Assembly: GCA_002307245.1 (NCBI GenBank)
Contig: DBTW01000107.1
Span: forward strand, 1 to 64,000
Length of the DNA: 64,000 bases
Reading direction: 5' to 3'
Origin: Spirochaetaceae bacterium UBA1306
Lineage (GTDB): Bacteria > Spirochaetota > Spirochaetia > Treponematales > Rectinemataceae
A program made the translations under genes and the position numbers. Below, one piece after another: positions 53,637 through 62,818 of the stretch. How positions within the stretch are numbered: the stretch's first letter is position 1; the number at the start of each line of letters is the position of its first letter. The notes beneath the pieces were generated by a model. That model ran no database searches and was not told the DNA's origin. It saw only the letters and a list, made by a program, of their open reading frames with translations.

Positions 53637-54692
53637 ATGGACCAGATCAAGCTCGAGCTTCCTTCCGTGGAAGTGATGGAAGCCGCCTTCCGGGGCCGCG
53701 ACGCCTCCTTCGACGGCATTTTTTTCGCCGCTGTCGCTACTACCGGCATTTTTTGCAGACCGTCCTGCCCTGCTCGCAAACCCCTTCCCGGGAATACGGT
53801 CTTCTACGCGACGGCGGCCGAGGCCCTCTTCGCCGGCTATCGTCCCTGCCTGCGCTGCAAGCCCTTATTCTCTTCGGACGACCCCGATTGGCTGCGCGAG
53901 CTCGTCGCGCGGGTCGAATCCGAGCCTAGGGGCCGCATCAAGGAATCCGAGCTTAAGTCCATGGGCCTCGATCCCGCGACGGTACGGCGTCGCTTCAAGT
54001 CCCGCTACGGCATGAGCTTCCAGGCCTTCCAGCGCGCCCGCCGCCTAGCCTCGGCCTTCGAAGCCATCAAGGAGGGAGGGAGCATAGACGACGCGGTCTT
54101 CGATCATGGATACGATTCCCACTCGGGCTTCCGCGACGCCTTCGCGAAGCTCTTCGGCGAAGCCCCCGGCAAGGCCGCGGGCTCGGACTACATCCGCCTG
54201 GCTTGGATCGAGAGCCCTCTTGGGCCTCTCGTGGCGGGGGCCGTCGATAGGGGCATATGCCTGCTCGAGTTCACGGACAGGCGCATGCTCGAGGCCCAGG
54301 CCGAGGCGCTGCGCCTCCGGTTCCGCCTGCCGGCGGCTCCCGCGCCTCACGCGCTGCTCGAGCGCCTGGAGGCCGAGCTGGCCGAGTACTTCTCGGGCAG
54401 TCGCCGGGAATTCGATCTGCCCTTGCTCGAGCCGGGCACGCCGTTCCAGGAGCGAGTCTGGGCAGCGCTTCGCGAGATACCCTGCGGCGAGACCAGGAGC
54501 TACGGAGACCTGGCGCGCGCGTTAGGCGATCCAGGTGCCGTCCGCGCGGTCGCCCAGGCCAACGGACGAAACAGGATCGCGATTCTCGTGCCCTGCCACC
54601 GGGTCATCGGGTCGGACGGCGGCCTAGGGGGCTACGGCGGGGGCCTTTGGCGCAAGCGGCGCCTCCTCGAGATCGAGCGCCATGGCCATTGA
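53637..54692 (+). CDS. ada: Ada: alkyl-DNA repair methyltransferase and activator
   Basis: A 351-residue Ada close to the E. coli length. The N-terminal domain has the zinc-site Cys (CRPSC and CLRC) that repairs methyl phosphotriesters and switches the protein to an activator. An AraC-type helix-turn-helix lies in the middle (about 105-180). The C-terminal O6-methylguanine methyltransferase domain contains VPCHRV with the acceptor Cys. I chose ATG 53637; TTG 53586 would add 17 residues without a ribosome binding site. tag (22684) and the AlkX-like gene are likely fellow members of an alkylation response. Confidence 0.94.
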   Translation: MDQIKLELPSVEVMEAAFRGRDASFDGIFFAAVATTGIFCRPSCPARKPLPGNTVFYATAAEALFAGYRPCLRCKPLFSSDDPDWLRELVARVESEPRGRIKESELKSMGLDPATVRRRFKSRYGMSFQAFQRARRLASAFEAIKEGGSIDDAVFDHGYDSHSGFRDAFAKLFGEAPGKAAGSDYIRLAWIESPLGPLVAGAVDRGICLLEFTDRRMLEAQAEALRLRFRLPAAPAPHALLERLEAELAEYFSGSRREFDLPLLEPGTPFQERVWAALREIPCGETRSYGDLARALGDPGAVRAVAQANGRNRIAILVPCHRVIGSDGGLGGYGGGLWRKRRLLEIERHGH

Positions 54693-54723
54693 TCGCGGGC
54701 CCGACGCAGGGCATCTTCTTCCC

Positions 54724-55068
54724 ATGACCTCGACCGAGTGCCGGCCCGGCTGCGCGGCCTGCTGCATCGCGCCTTCGATCTCCTCGCCCATACCCGGGAT
54801 GCCGCGGGGAAAGGCGGCCGGAGTCGCCTGCGCCCAGCTGTCGGGCGAAGGCATGTGCTCCCTGTTCGGCCGGCACGAGCGGCCGTCAGTCTGCGTTTCG
54901 CTCGCGGCCTCGCCCGAGATGTGTGGCTCCTCCCGCGAGGAGGCCCTCGCCTACCTCGCCGAGCTCGAGCGCGCCACTGCGCCTTCGGCGGGCTCCCCGG
55001 TGTCCCCCGCGGAGCCCGCCGAGGAAGCGTCGCGCGCGGCGCAGGCGGGGCACAGGCCCTCGGCGTAG
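54724..55068 (+). CDS. YkgJ-family Cys-cluster protein
   Basis: A 114-residue protein with the Cys pattern of the YkgJ/UPF0153 zinc- or iron-chelating family: CRPGCAACC near the start, then ISSPIPGMPRGKAAGVACAQL, MCSLFGRHERPSVC and EMCG. ATG 54724 is preferred, with an in-frame ATG at 54682 as alternative. The last 39 residues lie antisense to the end of the fur-like gene (118-bp overlap) and look unconserved. Confidence 0.75.
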   Translation: MTSTECRPGCAACCIAPSISSPIPGMPRGKAAGVACAQLSGEGMCSLFGRHERPSVCVSLAASPEMCGSSREEALAYLAELERATAPSAGSPVSPAEPAEEASRAAQAGHRPSA

Positions 55069-55430
55069 AACTGCGAGGACTCCACGACGTAGCCCTCGGG
55101 CGCGATCGGCCCTTCGGGCGCAGGGACGCCGGGCAGGTCGGAGACTGCGCCGCAGGAGCGGCAGCGGAAGTGCACGTGGGGCGCCGTTTCGGCGTCGTAG
55201 CGCAGCTCGCTGCCCGAGAGAGCGAGCCGCTGGGCAAGGCCCTTTCTCGCGAAAAGGTCGAGGGTCGAGAATACCGTGGTCCTTGAGAGCGTCGGCATCT
55301 CGGGAGCCAGGCGCCGATGGATCCAATCGGCCGAGGGGTGCGACTTTACCTCGGCGAGGGCCTCGTATATCCGTATGCGCTGCTGTGAGGGCTGGATTCC
55401 TCGCTCGCGTAGCATTTCCGTTGCTTTCAT
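54951..55430 (-). CDS. Fur/PerR-family transcriptional regulator
   Basis: A 159-residue regulator. The winged helix covers about 1-80 (GIQPSQQRIRIYEALAE, LSRTTVFSTLDLF). The dimerisation/metal domain has HVHFRCRSCG and a second CPAC pair for structural zinc. Ligand residues near ELRYDAETAPHVH fit either Fur or PerR; adjacency to rubrerythrin on the same strand favours a PerR-like peroxide role. The C-terminal 27 residues after CPAC are an extension, antisense to the YkgJ-like gene. Confidence 0.85.
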   Translation of the reverse strand: MKATEMLRERGIQPSQQRIRIYEALAEVKSHPSADWIHRRLAPEMPTLSRTTVFSTLDLFARKGLAQRLALSGSELRYDAETAPHVHFRCRSCGAVSDLPGVPAPEGPIAPEGYVVESSQFYAEGLCPACAARDASSAGSAGDTGEPAEGAVARSSSAR

Positions 55431-55506
55431 CGTCGTCCTCGGCCTCCGTGCGGCCCCATCCGGTTATCGCGCCGGGGGAAGGCCGCCGCGGAGGCCAGTA
55501 TAGCGA

Positions 55507-56055
55507 TTACTTGAAGTAGCGCGCGAGGAGGCCGCGGAATCCGGCGCCGTGCCGTGCTTCGTCCTTGCACATCTCGTGGACGGTATCGTGGATGGCGTCG
55601 TAGCCGAGCTCCTTGGCTCGCTTGGCCAGCTTGAGCTTGCCTTCGCAGGCGCCGAACTCGGCCTCGGCCCTGAGGGCCAGGTTCTTCTTGGTGTCGGCGA
55701 AGACCACCTCGCCGAGGAGCTCGGCGAAGCGGGAGGCATGGTCAGCTTCCTCGAAGGCGTAGCGCTTATAGGCTTCGGCAACCTCGGGATAGCCCTCGCG
55801 CTCGGCCTGCCGGCTCATGGCGAGATACATGCCGACCTCGGTGCACTCGCCCGAGAAATTCATGCGCAGGCCCTCGACCACCTCGGCATCGAGGCCCTTC
55901 GCTACGCCGATGCGATGCTCGTCGGCGAAGGGCGCTTGGGCGCTATCCTTCTTCTCGACGAATTTCTCGGCCGGAGCATGGCACTGGGGGCATTGGGCGG
56001 GAGGCTCGTCGCCGACGAAGATGTAGCCGCAGATCGTGCATACGAATGTTTTCAT
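55507..56055 (-). CDS. Reverse rubrerythrin (N-terminal rubredoxin, C-terminal ferritin-like)
   Basis: A 182-residue protein. The rubredoxin-type iron site comes first (CTICGYIF and CPQCHAP), then a ferritin-like di-iron domain with ligands in [42 protein letters not shown] and DEARHGAGF. Rubrerythrins reduce hydrogen peroxide in anaerobes. AAGGAG precedes ATG at 56055. It lies directly upstream of the PerR-like gene (76 bp gap). Confidence 0.9.
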   Translation of the reverse strand: MKTFVCTICGYIFVGDEPPAQCPQCHAPAEKFVEKKDSAQAPFADEHRIGVAKGLDAEVVEGLRMNFSGECTEVGMYLAMSRQAEREGYPEVAEAYKRYAFEEADHASRFAELLGEVVFADTKKNLALRAEAEFGACEGKLKLAKRAKELGYDAIHDTVHEMCKDEARHGAGFRGLLARYFK

Positions 56056-56335
56056 GAGAACTCCTTGGTTTAGATACAAGATTGAACTAGATACTATACT
56101 GAGCTAAGTTTTCTTGCAAGAGCCTTTTTTGTTCCTCGAATCTTGTTGTTTTGAAGATTAAAAATGATGCGACGAAGGCATCGCGTAATTCATGCGGAGC
56201 CAAGGCGGGATCGTCATCTATGGAGAGGCTGCGGGATTCGGAGAGGCCAATAATGTGGCCCCGCTCGAGGCCTTACGCGATCTTGGTCGCCTTGTAATTG
56301 ACATGGGCCGGGGCAATCCGTAGAGTCAGGCCCTC
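56056..56335. other. Intergenic region between rubrerythrin and the MFS gene
   Basis: The rubrerythrin promoter is probably here on the minus strand (TATAGT at 56098-56093), with the inverted repeat AATCTT/AAGATT near 56137-56157 and the palindrome CTTGCAAG near 56114. A 43-codon open frame (56192-56323) without a clear ribosome binding site could be a gene remnant. Nothing else recognised. Confidence 0.4.
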
Positions 56336-57769
56336 ATGCTCGAATCCGCGCGCCCCGATCGCTGGAAGATCCTTCCCGTCGTCTTGCTCGCGCCCTTAAT
56401 GGGCAGCCTCGACGGAAGCATCGTCAACGTAGCCCTTCCCTCCATGGCCAAGGAACTCGGCGTCGGCCTGGACGGCGCCCAATGGGCGGTCTCGAGCTAC
56501 CTTATAGTTATCTCGGCCCTCATCCTCGTCTTCGGGAAGATCGCCGACCAGCTGGGAAAATCACGGGTCTTCCGCTGGGGCTTCCTGGTCTTCGGCGCTG
56601 GATCCCTCCTCTGCGCCTTCGCGTGGAGTCTCCCTGTCTTGATCGCCGCGCGGTCTTTCCAGGCGATCGGCGCCTCGATGTTCATGTCCTCGAATCAGGC
56701 TATCATCGCGTCCATCTTCCCGCACGAGGAGCGGGGCCGCGCCCTGGGCCTTCTTGGCACTACGGTCGCTATCGGCACGATGATTGGGCCTCCCCTCGGC
56801 GGGATCATGGTCGAGCTCTTCGGCTGGCCCTCGCTCTTCCTGGTCAACATACCGATCTCGATCTTCGCCTTTATCGCGGGCGGGGCGATGCTGCCCCGGG
56901 AGACGCGCAAGGGCGGCCTCTCCGGCTTCGACGTAATCGGAGCTGCGCTCTTCGCGGCCTTCATCATGAGCCTGTTTTACTTCCTCTTGAGCGGGCAATC
57001 CGGCGGCTGGACTTCGGTCTCGCAGCTCGCCTTGGCGGCCTTGGCGGCCGCCTGCTTCGGACTGTTCCTGGCGCGGGAGCGCAGCGCCGCGAACCCCATG
57101 CTCGACCTGTCCATATTCCGATCGGGGCTCTTCTCGGTCAGCGTCGCCTGCGTGCTCCTGGTCTTCTGCGCGACCTTCTGCATCAATATCGTCCAGCCCT
57201 TTTACTTGCAAGACATATTGGGACTCGCCCCCGCCGCGGCGGGGCTCGTGCTCCTGGCTTCGCCCCTCGCGAGCGGGCTCATCGCGCCGCTGTCAGGCTA
57301 CCTCGCCGACCGTGTCGGGGCCGAGGCCCTTACCGTCGCCGGCCTCGTCGCGGAACTGGCCTCCTTGGCCCTCATGACCCTCCTTGGGCCGAGCTCGAGC
57401 CCCTTCGCGGCCGCGGCCTGTCTCGCGCTCTTCGGGCTAGGGGGCGGCATCTTCGGATCGCCTAACACAAAGCTGATAATGGCCCACGCGCCCCGCGATA
57501 AGCTGGGCGTCGCCGGAAGCGTCAACTCTCTCGCCCGCAACATGGGCATGGTATCGGGCATTGCCTTCGCCGTGAGCATCCTTTATGGCGTGATGGGCGC
57601 GCGCCTTGGACACAAGGTTAGCGGCTACGCTCCAGGGGAGGATGCCGCCTTCACCGCGGGCATGCGGGCGACCTTCCTCGCGGCGGCCTGCCTCGTCGGC
57701 GCGGCGATCGCGCTTACGATAGTCCGCGCCGCCAGGAGCCGCCCCGGCGACGAGCTCGGCACGCAATGA
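56336..57769 (+). CDS. MFS drug/solute exporter, DHA2 (EmrB/QacA) type
   Basis: A 477-residue transporter with 14 membrane helices. Motif A is GKIADQLGKSRVFRWGFLVF, motif D1 SLDGSIVNVALPSMAKELG, and motif C GTMIGPPLGGIMVELFGWPSLFLVNIPI. DHA2 members export drugs, dyes or bile-type compounds by proton antiport; the substrate is unknown. It is followed 12 bp later by a TSUP gene. Confidence 0.9.
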   Translation: MLESARPDRWKILPVVLLAPLMGSLDGSIVNVALPSMAKELGVGLDGAQWAVSSYLIVISALILVFGKIADQLGKSRVFRWGFLVFGAGSLLCAFAWSLPVLIAARSFQAIGASMFMSSNQAIIASIFPHEERGRALGLLGTTVAIGTMIGPPLGGIMVELFGWPSLFLVNIPISIFAFIAGGAMLPRETRKGGLSGFDVIGAALFAAFIMSLFYFLLSGQSGGWTSVSQLALAALAAACFGLFLARERSAANPMLDLSIFRSGLFSVSVACVLLVFCATFCINIVQPFYLQDILGLAPAAAGLVLLASPLASGLIAPLSGYLADRVGAEALTVAGLVAELASLALMTLLGPSSSPFAAAACLALFGLGGGIFGSPNTKLIMAHAPRDKLGVAGSVNSLARNMGMVSGIAFAVSILYGVMGARLGHKVSGYAPGEDAAFTAGMRATFLAAACLVGAAIALTIVRAARSRPGDELGTQ

Positions 57770-57781
57770 GCGGGAAGCCAA

Positions 57782-58507
57782 ATGGACGCTAGCGGGATAG
57801 CCGCGATCTGCGGCGCCGCCTTCATTACAGGCTTCTCGAAGGCAGGGGTTCCGGGGATCGGCATACTGGCTCCGGTTCTCGCCGCGATGGCGATGCCTGC
57901 GAGGGTCTCCACCGGTTTCCTCCTTCCCATCCTAATCGAGGGAGACTGCATCGCCGTCGGCTATTGGAGGCGAAAGGCCGCTTGGCGCAGTCTTTTCCGG
58001 GTCCTGCCCTGGACTGCCCTGGGCGTCGTCGCGGGCTATTTCCTCATGGGCTACTTGAGCGACGCGGCATTCAAGCCCCTGCTCGGCGCGATGATTCTCG
58101 CGATCGTCGGCCTAGATCTATTGCGTCGGGCCTTGAGAATCGAGTTACGGTCGGACAATAGAGCCTTAGCCGCCGCAGTCGGCGTCCTCGCCGGCGTATT
58201 CACGATGCTTGCCAACGCCGCGGGCCCCGTGATGGCGATCTACCTTCTGTCGATGGGCCTCGAAAAGGACGAGTTCGTCGGAACGAGCGCCTGGTTCTAC
58301 TTTATCGTCAACCTGTTCAAGCTGCCCTTCAGCTTGGCCTTGGGCCTCGTAAGCCTTTCTACGTTGAAGCTCGACCTTATGCTCCTGCCTCTGGTGATCG
58401 TCGGGAGCGTCGCCGGTGTCCTGACCCTGAAGAGGCTGCCGCAAAAGGCCTTCAACCTGATCGCGCAGGCCTTGGCGATAGCCGGGGGGATTAGGCTGTT
58501 CTTCTAG
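57782..58507 (+). CDS. TSUP (TauE/SafE) family permease
   Basis: A 241-residue protein with about seven to eight hydrophobic helices and the repeat-like stretches AAFITGFSKAGVPGIGILAPVLA and VLAGVFTMLANAAGPVMAIYLLSMGL typical of TSUP permeases, which often export sulfite, sulfoacetate or sulfur-containing anions. It probably shares a transcript with the MFS exporter 12 bp upstream. Confidence 0.88.
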   Translation: MDASGIAAICGAAFITGFSKAGVPGIGILAPVLAAMAMPARVSTGFLLPILIEGDCIAVGYWRRKAAWRSLFRVLPWTALGVVAGYFLMGYLSDAAFKPLLGAMILAIVGLDLLRRALRIELRSDNRALAAAVGVLAGVFTMLANAAGPVMAIYLLSMGLEKDEFVGTSAWFYFIVNLFKLPFSLALGLVSLSTLKLDLMLLPLVIVGSVAGVLTLKRLPQKAFNLIAQALAIAGGIRLFF

Positions 58508-58579
58508 TCGGTAGCCTCGCGTTTTCCGCGCCAATTCACGGGCATCGCGGCCCTGGCGGGCTTATACTGAAACTCAGCC

Positions 58580-59452
58580 ATGGCACCCAGGAATAGAGTC
58601 CGCGTTCGATTCATCGTCCGCCCCAATTTCGCCGGGACCAACGCCTGGCTCGCCCTGCGCGAGGACTTTTCGCCCGAGGACGCCGGGGACGGGGCTCAAC
58701 GAAGGGAGCTCGCGCGCCGATTCGCCTCGATCCAGGTCTGGTTCTCCGACCTGGACGACTTCGATACCGCCTCTCCCGCCAAGATCATCGCCAGGAAGGC
58801 CGTGGGCGCGGGCCGCCTCAACCCGTCCTACCTGCGATGGGCTTTCGAGACCCTTTTCCTATTCTGCCGGTACGGCCGGAAGGACGGCGAGAGCAAGAGC
58901 TGGAAGCTCTATTACGATGCCTTCCTCAAGGCCGACTCCGAGCACGATTGGCTGAAGGACGAGGCTTTCCGCTTCATCGACGCCTTGCTGACGCCCCGCG
59001 AGATCGAGGCGCTCCTTTATCCCGCTGTGAGGGAATTCTACGCGGGATTCGGCGCGGAGAAGTATCTCGTCACGCGGAGCCTCGAGCGCATAGCCTATCG
59101 ATACTCCAGGGTCCTGCCCTACGAAGGCTATTACCATGAGGTGAAGGACAAGGCGCGTGTCGTAGAGTCCTTCATCAGGTCGAGGCCGGAAATCCGGCGC
59201 TACGGATCGGGTGGCGACTCGATCGAGGATGCCGAGCTCGCGGAGATGTTGGCCTTCTATCACGCGAAGGGCTGGATCGAGGAGCCCCTATGCCTCTATA
59301 GGGCGGCTTCTCCCCTGAGGTTGGATAAGGCCTTCAACGTCTTCGTGGGTAAGGACCGCGGCGCCTTGTCGGCCATACTCGCCGAGGGCCGGACCTCCGT
59401 CGACGAGGGATGCAGGGCCATGAGGCAGGCTTCCACGCCTACGGCGCCTTGA
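58580..59452 (+). CDS. Divergent HAD-like protein
   Basis: A 290-residue soluble protein I assign only tentatively. A DxDx-type motif I sits in WFSDLDDFDTASPAK (about residue 57), motif II-like YLVTRSLERIAYRYSRV about 165, a conserved-type Lys in VKDKARVVESF, and motif IV-like YGSGGDSIEDAELAEML about 209. Their order and spacing fit a haloacid-dehalogenase phosphatase with a long cap insert. Alternatively it is a hypothetical protein with chance matches. Its end overlaps pth by 14 bp in convergent orientation. Confidence 0.5.
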   Translation: MAPRNRVRVRFIVRPNFAGTNAWLALREDFSPEDAGDGAQRRELARRFASIQVWFSDLDDFDTASPAKIIARKAVGAGRLNPSYLRWAFETLFLFCRYGRKDGESKSWKLYYDAFLKADSEHDWLKDEAFRFIDALLTPREIEALLYPAVREFYAGFGAEKYLVTRSLERIAYRYSRVLPYEGYYHEVKDKARVVESFIRSRPEIRRYGSGGDSIEDAELAEMLAFYHAKGWIEEPLCLYRAASPLRLDKAFNVFVGKDRGALSAILAEGRTSVDEGCRAMRQASTPTAP

Positions 59453-60011
59453 ACTTCTGGTACTTCGCAAGGGCTTTCTCGAAGCCCTCGGACTCTATCG
59501 CGTCGAGGGCCTTGGCCGCGGCGGGGAATATGGAGGCCTCTAGGGCCTCGCGCTCCTCGCGGGCGAAATCCGAGAGCACGTAGCCGGCGATGTCGTCGTG
59601 ATCGGGGCGGCCGATGCCGAAGCGCATGCGGGCGAAGTCCCGCGTGCCCAGGCGCGCCTCGAGGGATCGCAGGCCGTTGTGTCCGCCGAGGCCGCCGCCC
59701 TGCTTCAGGCCGAAGCAGCCGAAGGCCATCTCAAGCTCATCGTGGATCGCGAGGATCTCGCCGTTATCGATCTGGAAGAAGCGCATGAGCTCCGCGGCCG
59801 AGTCGCCGGAGAGGTTCATGTAGGTCTCGGGAAGGAGGAGCCAGATCCTGCCCGCCTCCGTCTCGCGCGTCGCGTATCGTCCCTTGAATTTGCGCTCCCA
59901 GCGGAGCTCGCCGTAGAAGGGCAGGGATTCGAGGAACTGCCAGGAAACGTTGTGCCGATTGCGCGCGTACTCGCGCCCGTAGTTGCCGAGGAAGGCGTAG
60001 AGCTTGATCAC
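59439..60011 (-). CDS. pth: Peptidyl-tRNA hydrolase
   Basis: A 190-residue Pth, which releases tRNA from stalled peptidyl-tRNA. Catalytic His lies in GREYARNRHNVSW, with PETYMNLSG, IHDELEMAFG (catalytic Asp) and GGGLGGHNGLRSLEARLG. GTG start at 60011 with GGAGAG 6 bases upstream. Confidence 0.95.
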   Translation of the reverse strand: MIKLYAFLGNYGREYARNRHNVSWQFLESLPFYGELRWERKFKGRYATRETEAGRIWLLLPETYMNLSGDSAAELMRFFQIDNGEILAIHDELEMAFGCFGLKQGGGLGGHNGLRSLEARLGTRDFARMRFGIGRPDHDDIAGYVLSDFAREEREALEASIFPAAAKALDAIESEGFEKALAKYQKFKAP

Positions 60012-60149
60012 CTTTGTCTCTCCGGGCCTTATGTCCCTAAGGGGAGCTGTTTGACCGGCCTATACTCAGAATAGTACACTCGAGGCCGCGGCCGTGGATA
60101 CGGCCCCGAGTCGCGCGCGGCCCAGCATGAGCCGCCGCCGGAGGTCGCC

Positions 60150-62000
60150 ATGCTGCTAGGTCCAAGGCTATCGCTGTCCGTTTCCGAGGTCGATTGCCAG
60201 AAGGCCTTGCGCCTTTCCTGTTCCGAGGCTTTCTCCGCGGAAGATGACGCGACGCCGCTCTTCGATGCGAGCTTCGACGAACTCTGCGAGCTGGCCTCCG
60301 TCCCACCTGAGGCGCGCGCCCGCCTATCCGACCCTCGCGCGCGTACGATCCTCTCCAACGGCTGGCAATCGTGGAGCTTCGGCGGCGAGCTCGCGGCCGG
60401 GGAGCGCGTGCGGCGCGCGAGGCTCGTTCCGAATATAAATGTCTATACCGACGGCCCCGGCCCGCTCGAGGCACGGGGAGAGGTCCTTTCGCGCTTCATC
60501 TCCTGCTACCGCTCGGGCGAGGCCAGGCTCCTGCTCGCGTCGCGCGGGAGCCCCGAGCGCGCCATGCCTCCCGTGGCCTTCCGTACCGACCGCGAGAGCC
60601 TGGCCCTGCGGGTCGAGCTTGCGGCCAAGGGCGCGCGCTTCGAGAAGGGCGAACTCCTCGCGGAGATACGGCTCTTCTATCGCGAAGGCTACTTTCCGGC
60701 CAAGGACGCCCTGCGCGAGACCTTCCGCGACTACGGGCACTTCGAGCGGCTCGCTTTCCTCGGGAGCGACGCCGTGGACCGCCTCGTCCCTGGGGGATAC
60801 GAGTCCTGGTACAACCACTACACGAAGATCGACGACGGAATAATCGCCGGGGACCTCGCTTCGATCGGGTCCAACGGAAACCTCATCAACGAGTATTACC
60901 TGAAGAGGGGCAAGCCCACGGTCTTCCAAATCGACGACGGCTGGGAGGCGGCCGTGGGGCAGTGGGAGCCCGATCCGGTGAAATTCCCGAGGGGCATGAA
61001 GGCCTTCGCCTGGGAGATCGAGGACAAGGGCATGATCCCCGGCCTCTGGATCGCGCCCCTCCTCGTCACTAAATCGAGCAAGGCCTTCTCCGCCCATCCC
61101 GATTGGCTCCTGCGAGACCTCCGCGGGAAGCCCGTGCCTGCGGGCTTCAACCCGGGCTGGGACGGCGTCTTCTACTGCCTCGACATCTCGCTTCCCGAAG
61201 TCGAGTCCTATCTCGCGGGGCTCTTCGATACGATCGTCGAGGATTGGGGCTGCCGCTACCTCAAGCTCGACTTCCTCTACGCCGGATTCATAGAGGGCGC
61301 GAGGCGGCGCCCGGGCGCCGCCTACGAGCACTACGACCGCTTGATGCGTCGCCTAACGTCTACGGCCGTAGACTCGCGCGGCCTCGGCGTTGCCTACCTG
61401 GGCTGCGGCGCGCCGCTCGAGCCATCGTTCCGGTACTTCCCCCTTATGCGCATCGGCGCGGACACTAAGGAAAAATGGGAGGATGGTCTCCTCAAGCGCA
61501 TCGTGCGGCACCAGGGCCGGCCGGCCGCGTACACGAACCTTACGCACACGATAGGTCGGGCGATGCTCGACGGGACGGTCTTCGCGAGCGATCCGGACGT
61601 AGTCTTCTGCCGGACGGACCGTATGGCGCTCTGCGAGACGGAGAAGGAGCTCGTGGCCTTGATCGACGCCCTGCTCGCCTCCCAGATCATGTTCTCGGAC
61701 GATCCGGCTAAATTCGGATCCCCCGGCGAATCCGATTTCACGAAGCGGGTAGTCGAGCTCTACGACAGCCTGGCCGGCGGCGAGTACGGGGCCGAGCGGA
61801 TCCTGGGCGAGCGAGGGGTCGCCGAGGACGTCTATTCGATATTCAGTCGCGACGGCCGATTGCGAGGTATAGCTAACCTGTCAGATAGGCCTTGGGCCGC
61901 AGGAGCTTACGATCCTTCAAGGGCTATCGTTCTCCACGCGGAACGCGCTGGACCGGGCCTCACGTTCGAGCCGAGGTCTATATCACTTTTCCTTGAATAA
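60150..62000 (+). CDS. Alpha-galactosidase, GH36-type
   Basis: A 616-residue cytoplasmic-type enzyme (no signal peptide). Clan GH-D features are visible: TVFQIDDGWEAAVGQWEPDPVKFPRGM, the nucleophile Asp in YLKLDFLYAG (about residue 373), and the acid/base Asp in MRIGADT (about 435). It releases terminal alpha-galactose from oligosaccharides. With the galactofuranose-type importer and GatC-like IIC elsewhere in the window it suggests use of galactose-containing compounds, though the genes are not adjacent. Confidence 0.9.
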   Translation: MLLGPRLSLSVSEVDCQKALRLSCSEAFSAEDDATPLFDASFDELCELASVPPEARARLSDPRARTILSNGWQSWSFGGELAAGERVRRARLVPNINVYTDGPGPLEARGEVLSRFISCYRSGEARLLLASRGSPERAMPPVAFRTDRESLALRVELAAKGARFEKGELLAEIRLFYREGYFPAKDALRETFRDYGHFERLAFLGSDAVDRLVPGGYESWYNHYTKIDDGIIAGDLASIGSNGNLINEYYLKRGKPTVFQIDDGWEAAVGQWEPDPVKFPRGMKAFAWEIEDKGMIPGLWIAPLLVTKSSKAFSAHPDWLLRDLRGKPVPAGFNPGWDGVFYCLDISLPEVESYLAGLFDTIVEDWGCRYLKLDFLYAGFIEGARRRPGAAYEHYDRLMRRLTSTAVDSRGLGVAYLGCGAPLEPSFRYFPLMRIGADTKEKWEDGLLKRIVRHQGRPAAYTNLTHTIGRAMLDGTVFASDPDVVFCRTDRMALCETEKELVALIDALLASQIMFSDDPAKFGSPGESDFTKRVVELYDSLAGGEYGAERILGERGVAEDVYSIFSRDGRLRGIANLSDRPWAAGAYDPSRAIVLHAERAGPGLTFEPRSISLFLE

Positions 62001-62093
62001 ACTAATTTTGCAGCTTATTTCGGTATAACAAAAAACTGGAACAAAAAATAATTACGGGTTACAATATGGCATCAAAATTCCAGGAGTTGCTTC

Positions 62094-62798
62094 ATGAAAG
62101 ATTCCTTTATTCGTCTTGTCCTTGTCGCAGCCTTCGCAAGCCTCGCCGCAGTCGCCTTCGCCGGAGATAGGCCGATCGTTGAATTCGGCATCGGCGCCGG
62201 GGCCCTCGATTACTCGATAGAAAGCAGCTTCGACAATCCGAGCATGGGAACGGTTACCTTAGGAGGCTACGCCGTCCACGAATACGACAGCTCCGTCCAA
62301 GGCGAGGAGTCGTACCCCTATTCTGGCACGCCTATCTCGATCAATACCGCGTTCTTGGTCCGCTTGCCCATCGGGCGGCATTTTGCCTTGGCCTATTCGA
62401 ATCGAGTCTCCTTCGCCATGGACGAGGTTATCCATCGCGCCGATTACTACGAGCTTTGCTCGGAGACCGTACTGACGATGGCCGGCCTGACCGGACTCGA
62501 GGCCGAGTATTATTTCCTCGAGGGCCCCTCCGGTCCCTGGGTCTCCGTCCTCTGCGGCGTGTCCGTGCTCGACCAGCCGTATTTCCTCGGCAACTACCTT
62601 TTCCAGATGGGTTGGGGCGCGGGCGGCACCGTCGGCTGGCGCTTCAGCAAGCACCTCGCCGCCGAGCTGAATGCCTACTATATGGGCGAGAGCGTGTCGA
62701 GCATCATCGAATCCAAGGTCGAAGATGCCGGAGCCAGCGTATCCGGGTCGATGAGCGGCCTCGCGATCTCCGCGGGACTTCGCTTCGGCCTATTCTGA
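62094..62798 (+). CDS. Exported protein, probable small outer-membrane beta-barrel
   Basis: A 234-residue protein with a signal peptide (VLVAAFASLAAVAFAGD). The mature part is rich in alternating hydrophobic/polar strands with Gly and aromatic residues (VEFGIGAGALDYS, FQMGWGAGGTVGWRF) and ends in LRFGLF, a terminal Phe as in outer-membrane barrels recognised by BamA. No precise family. A TACAAT sequence at 62060-62065 may be its -10 element. Confidence 0.6.
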   Translation: MKDSFIRLVLVAAFASLAAVAFAGDRPIVEFGIGAGALDYSIESSFDNPSMGTVTLGGYAVHEYDSSVQGEESYPYSGTPISINTAFLVRLPIGRHFALAYSNRVSFAMDEVIHRADYYELCSETVLTMAGLTGLEAEYYFLEGPSGPWVSVLCGVSVLDQPYFLGNYLFQMGWGAGGTVGWRFSKHLAAELNAYYMGESVSSIIESKVEDAGASVSGSMSGLAISAGLRFGLF

Positions 62799-62818
62799 GC
62801 TTTCGCGCGGCCGGCGGG

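Noticed and set aside
56192..56323. A 43-codon open frame between rubrerythrin and the MFS gene
   Set aside because: No ribosome binding site, no recognisable family; kept only as a note on the spacer.
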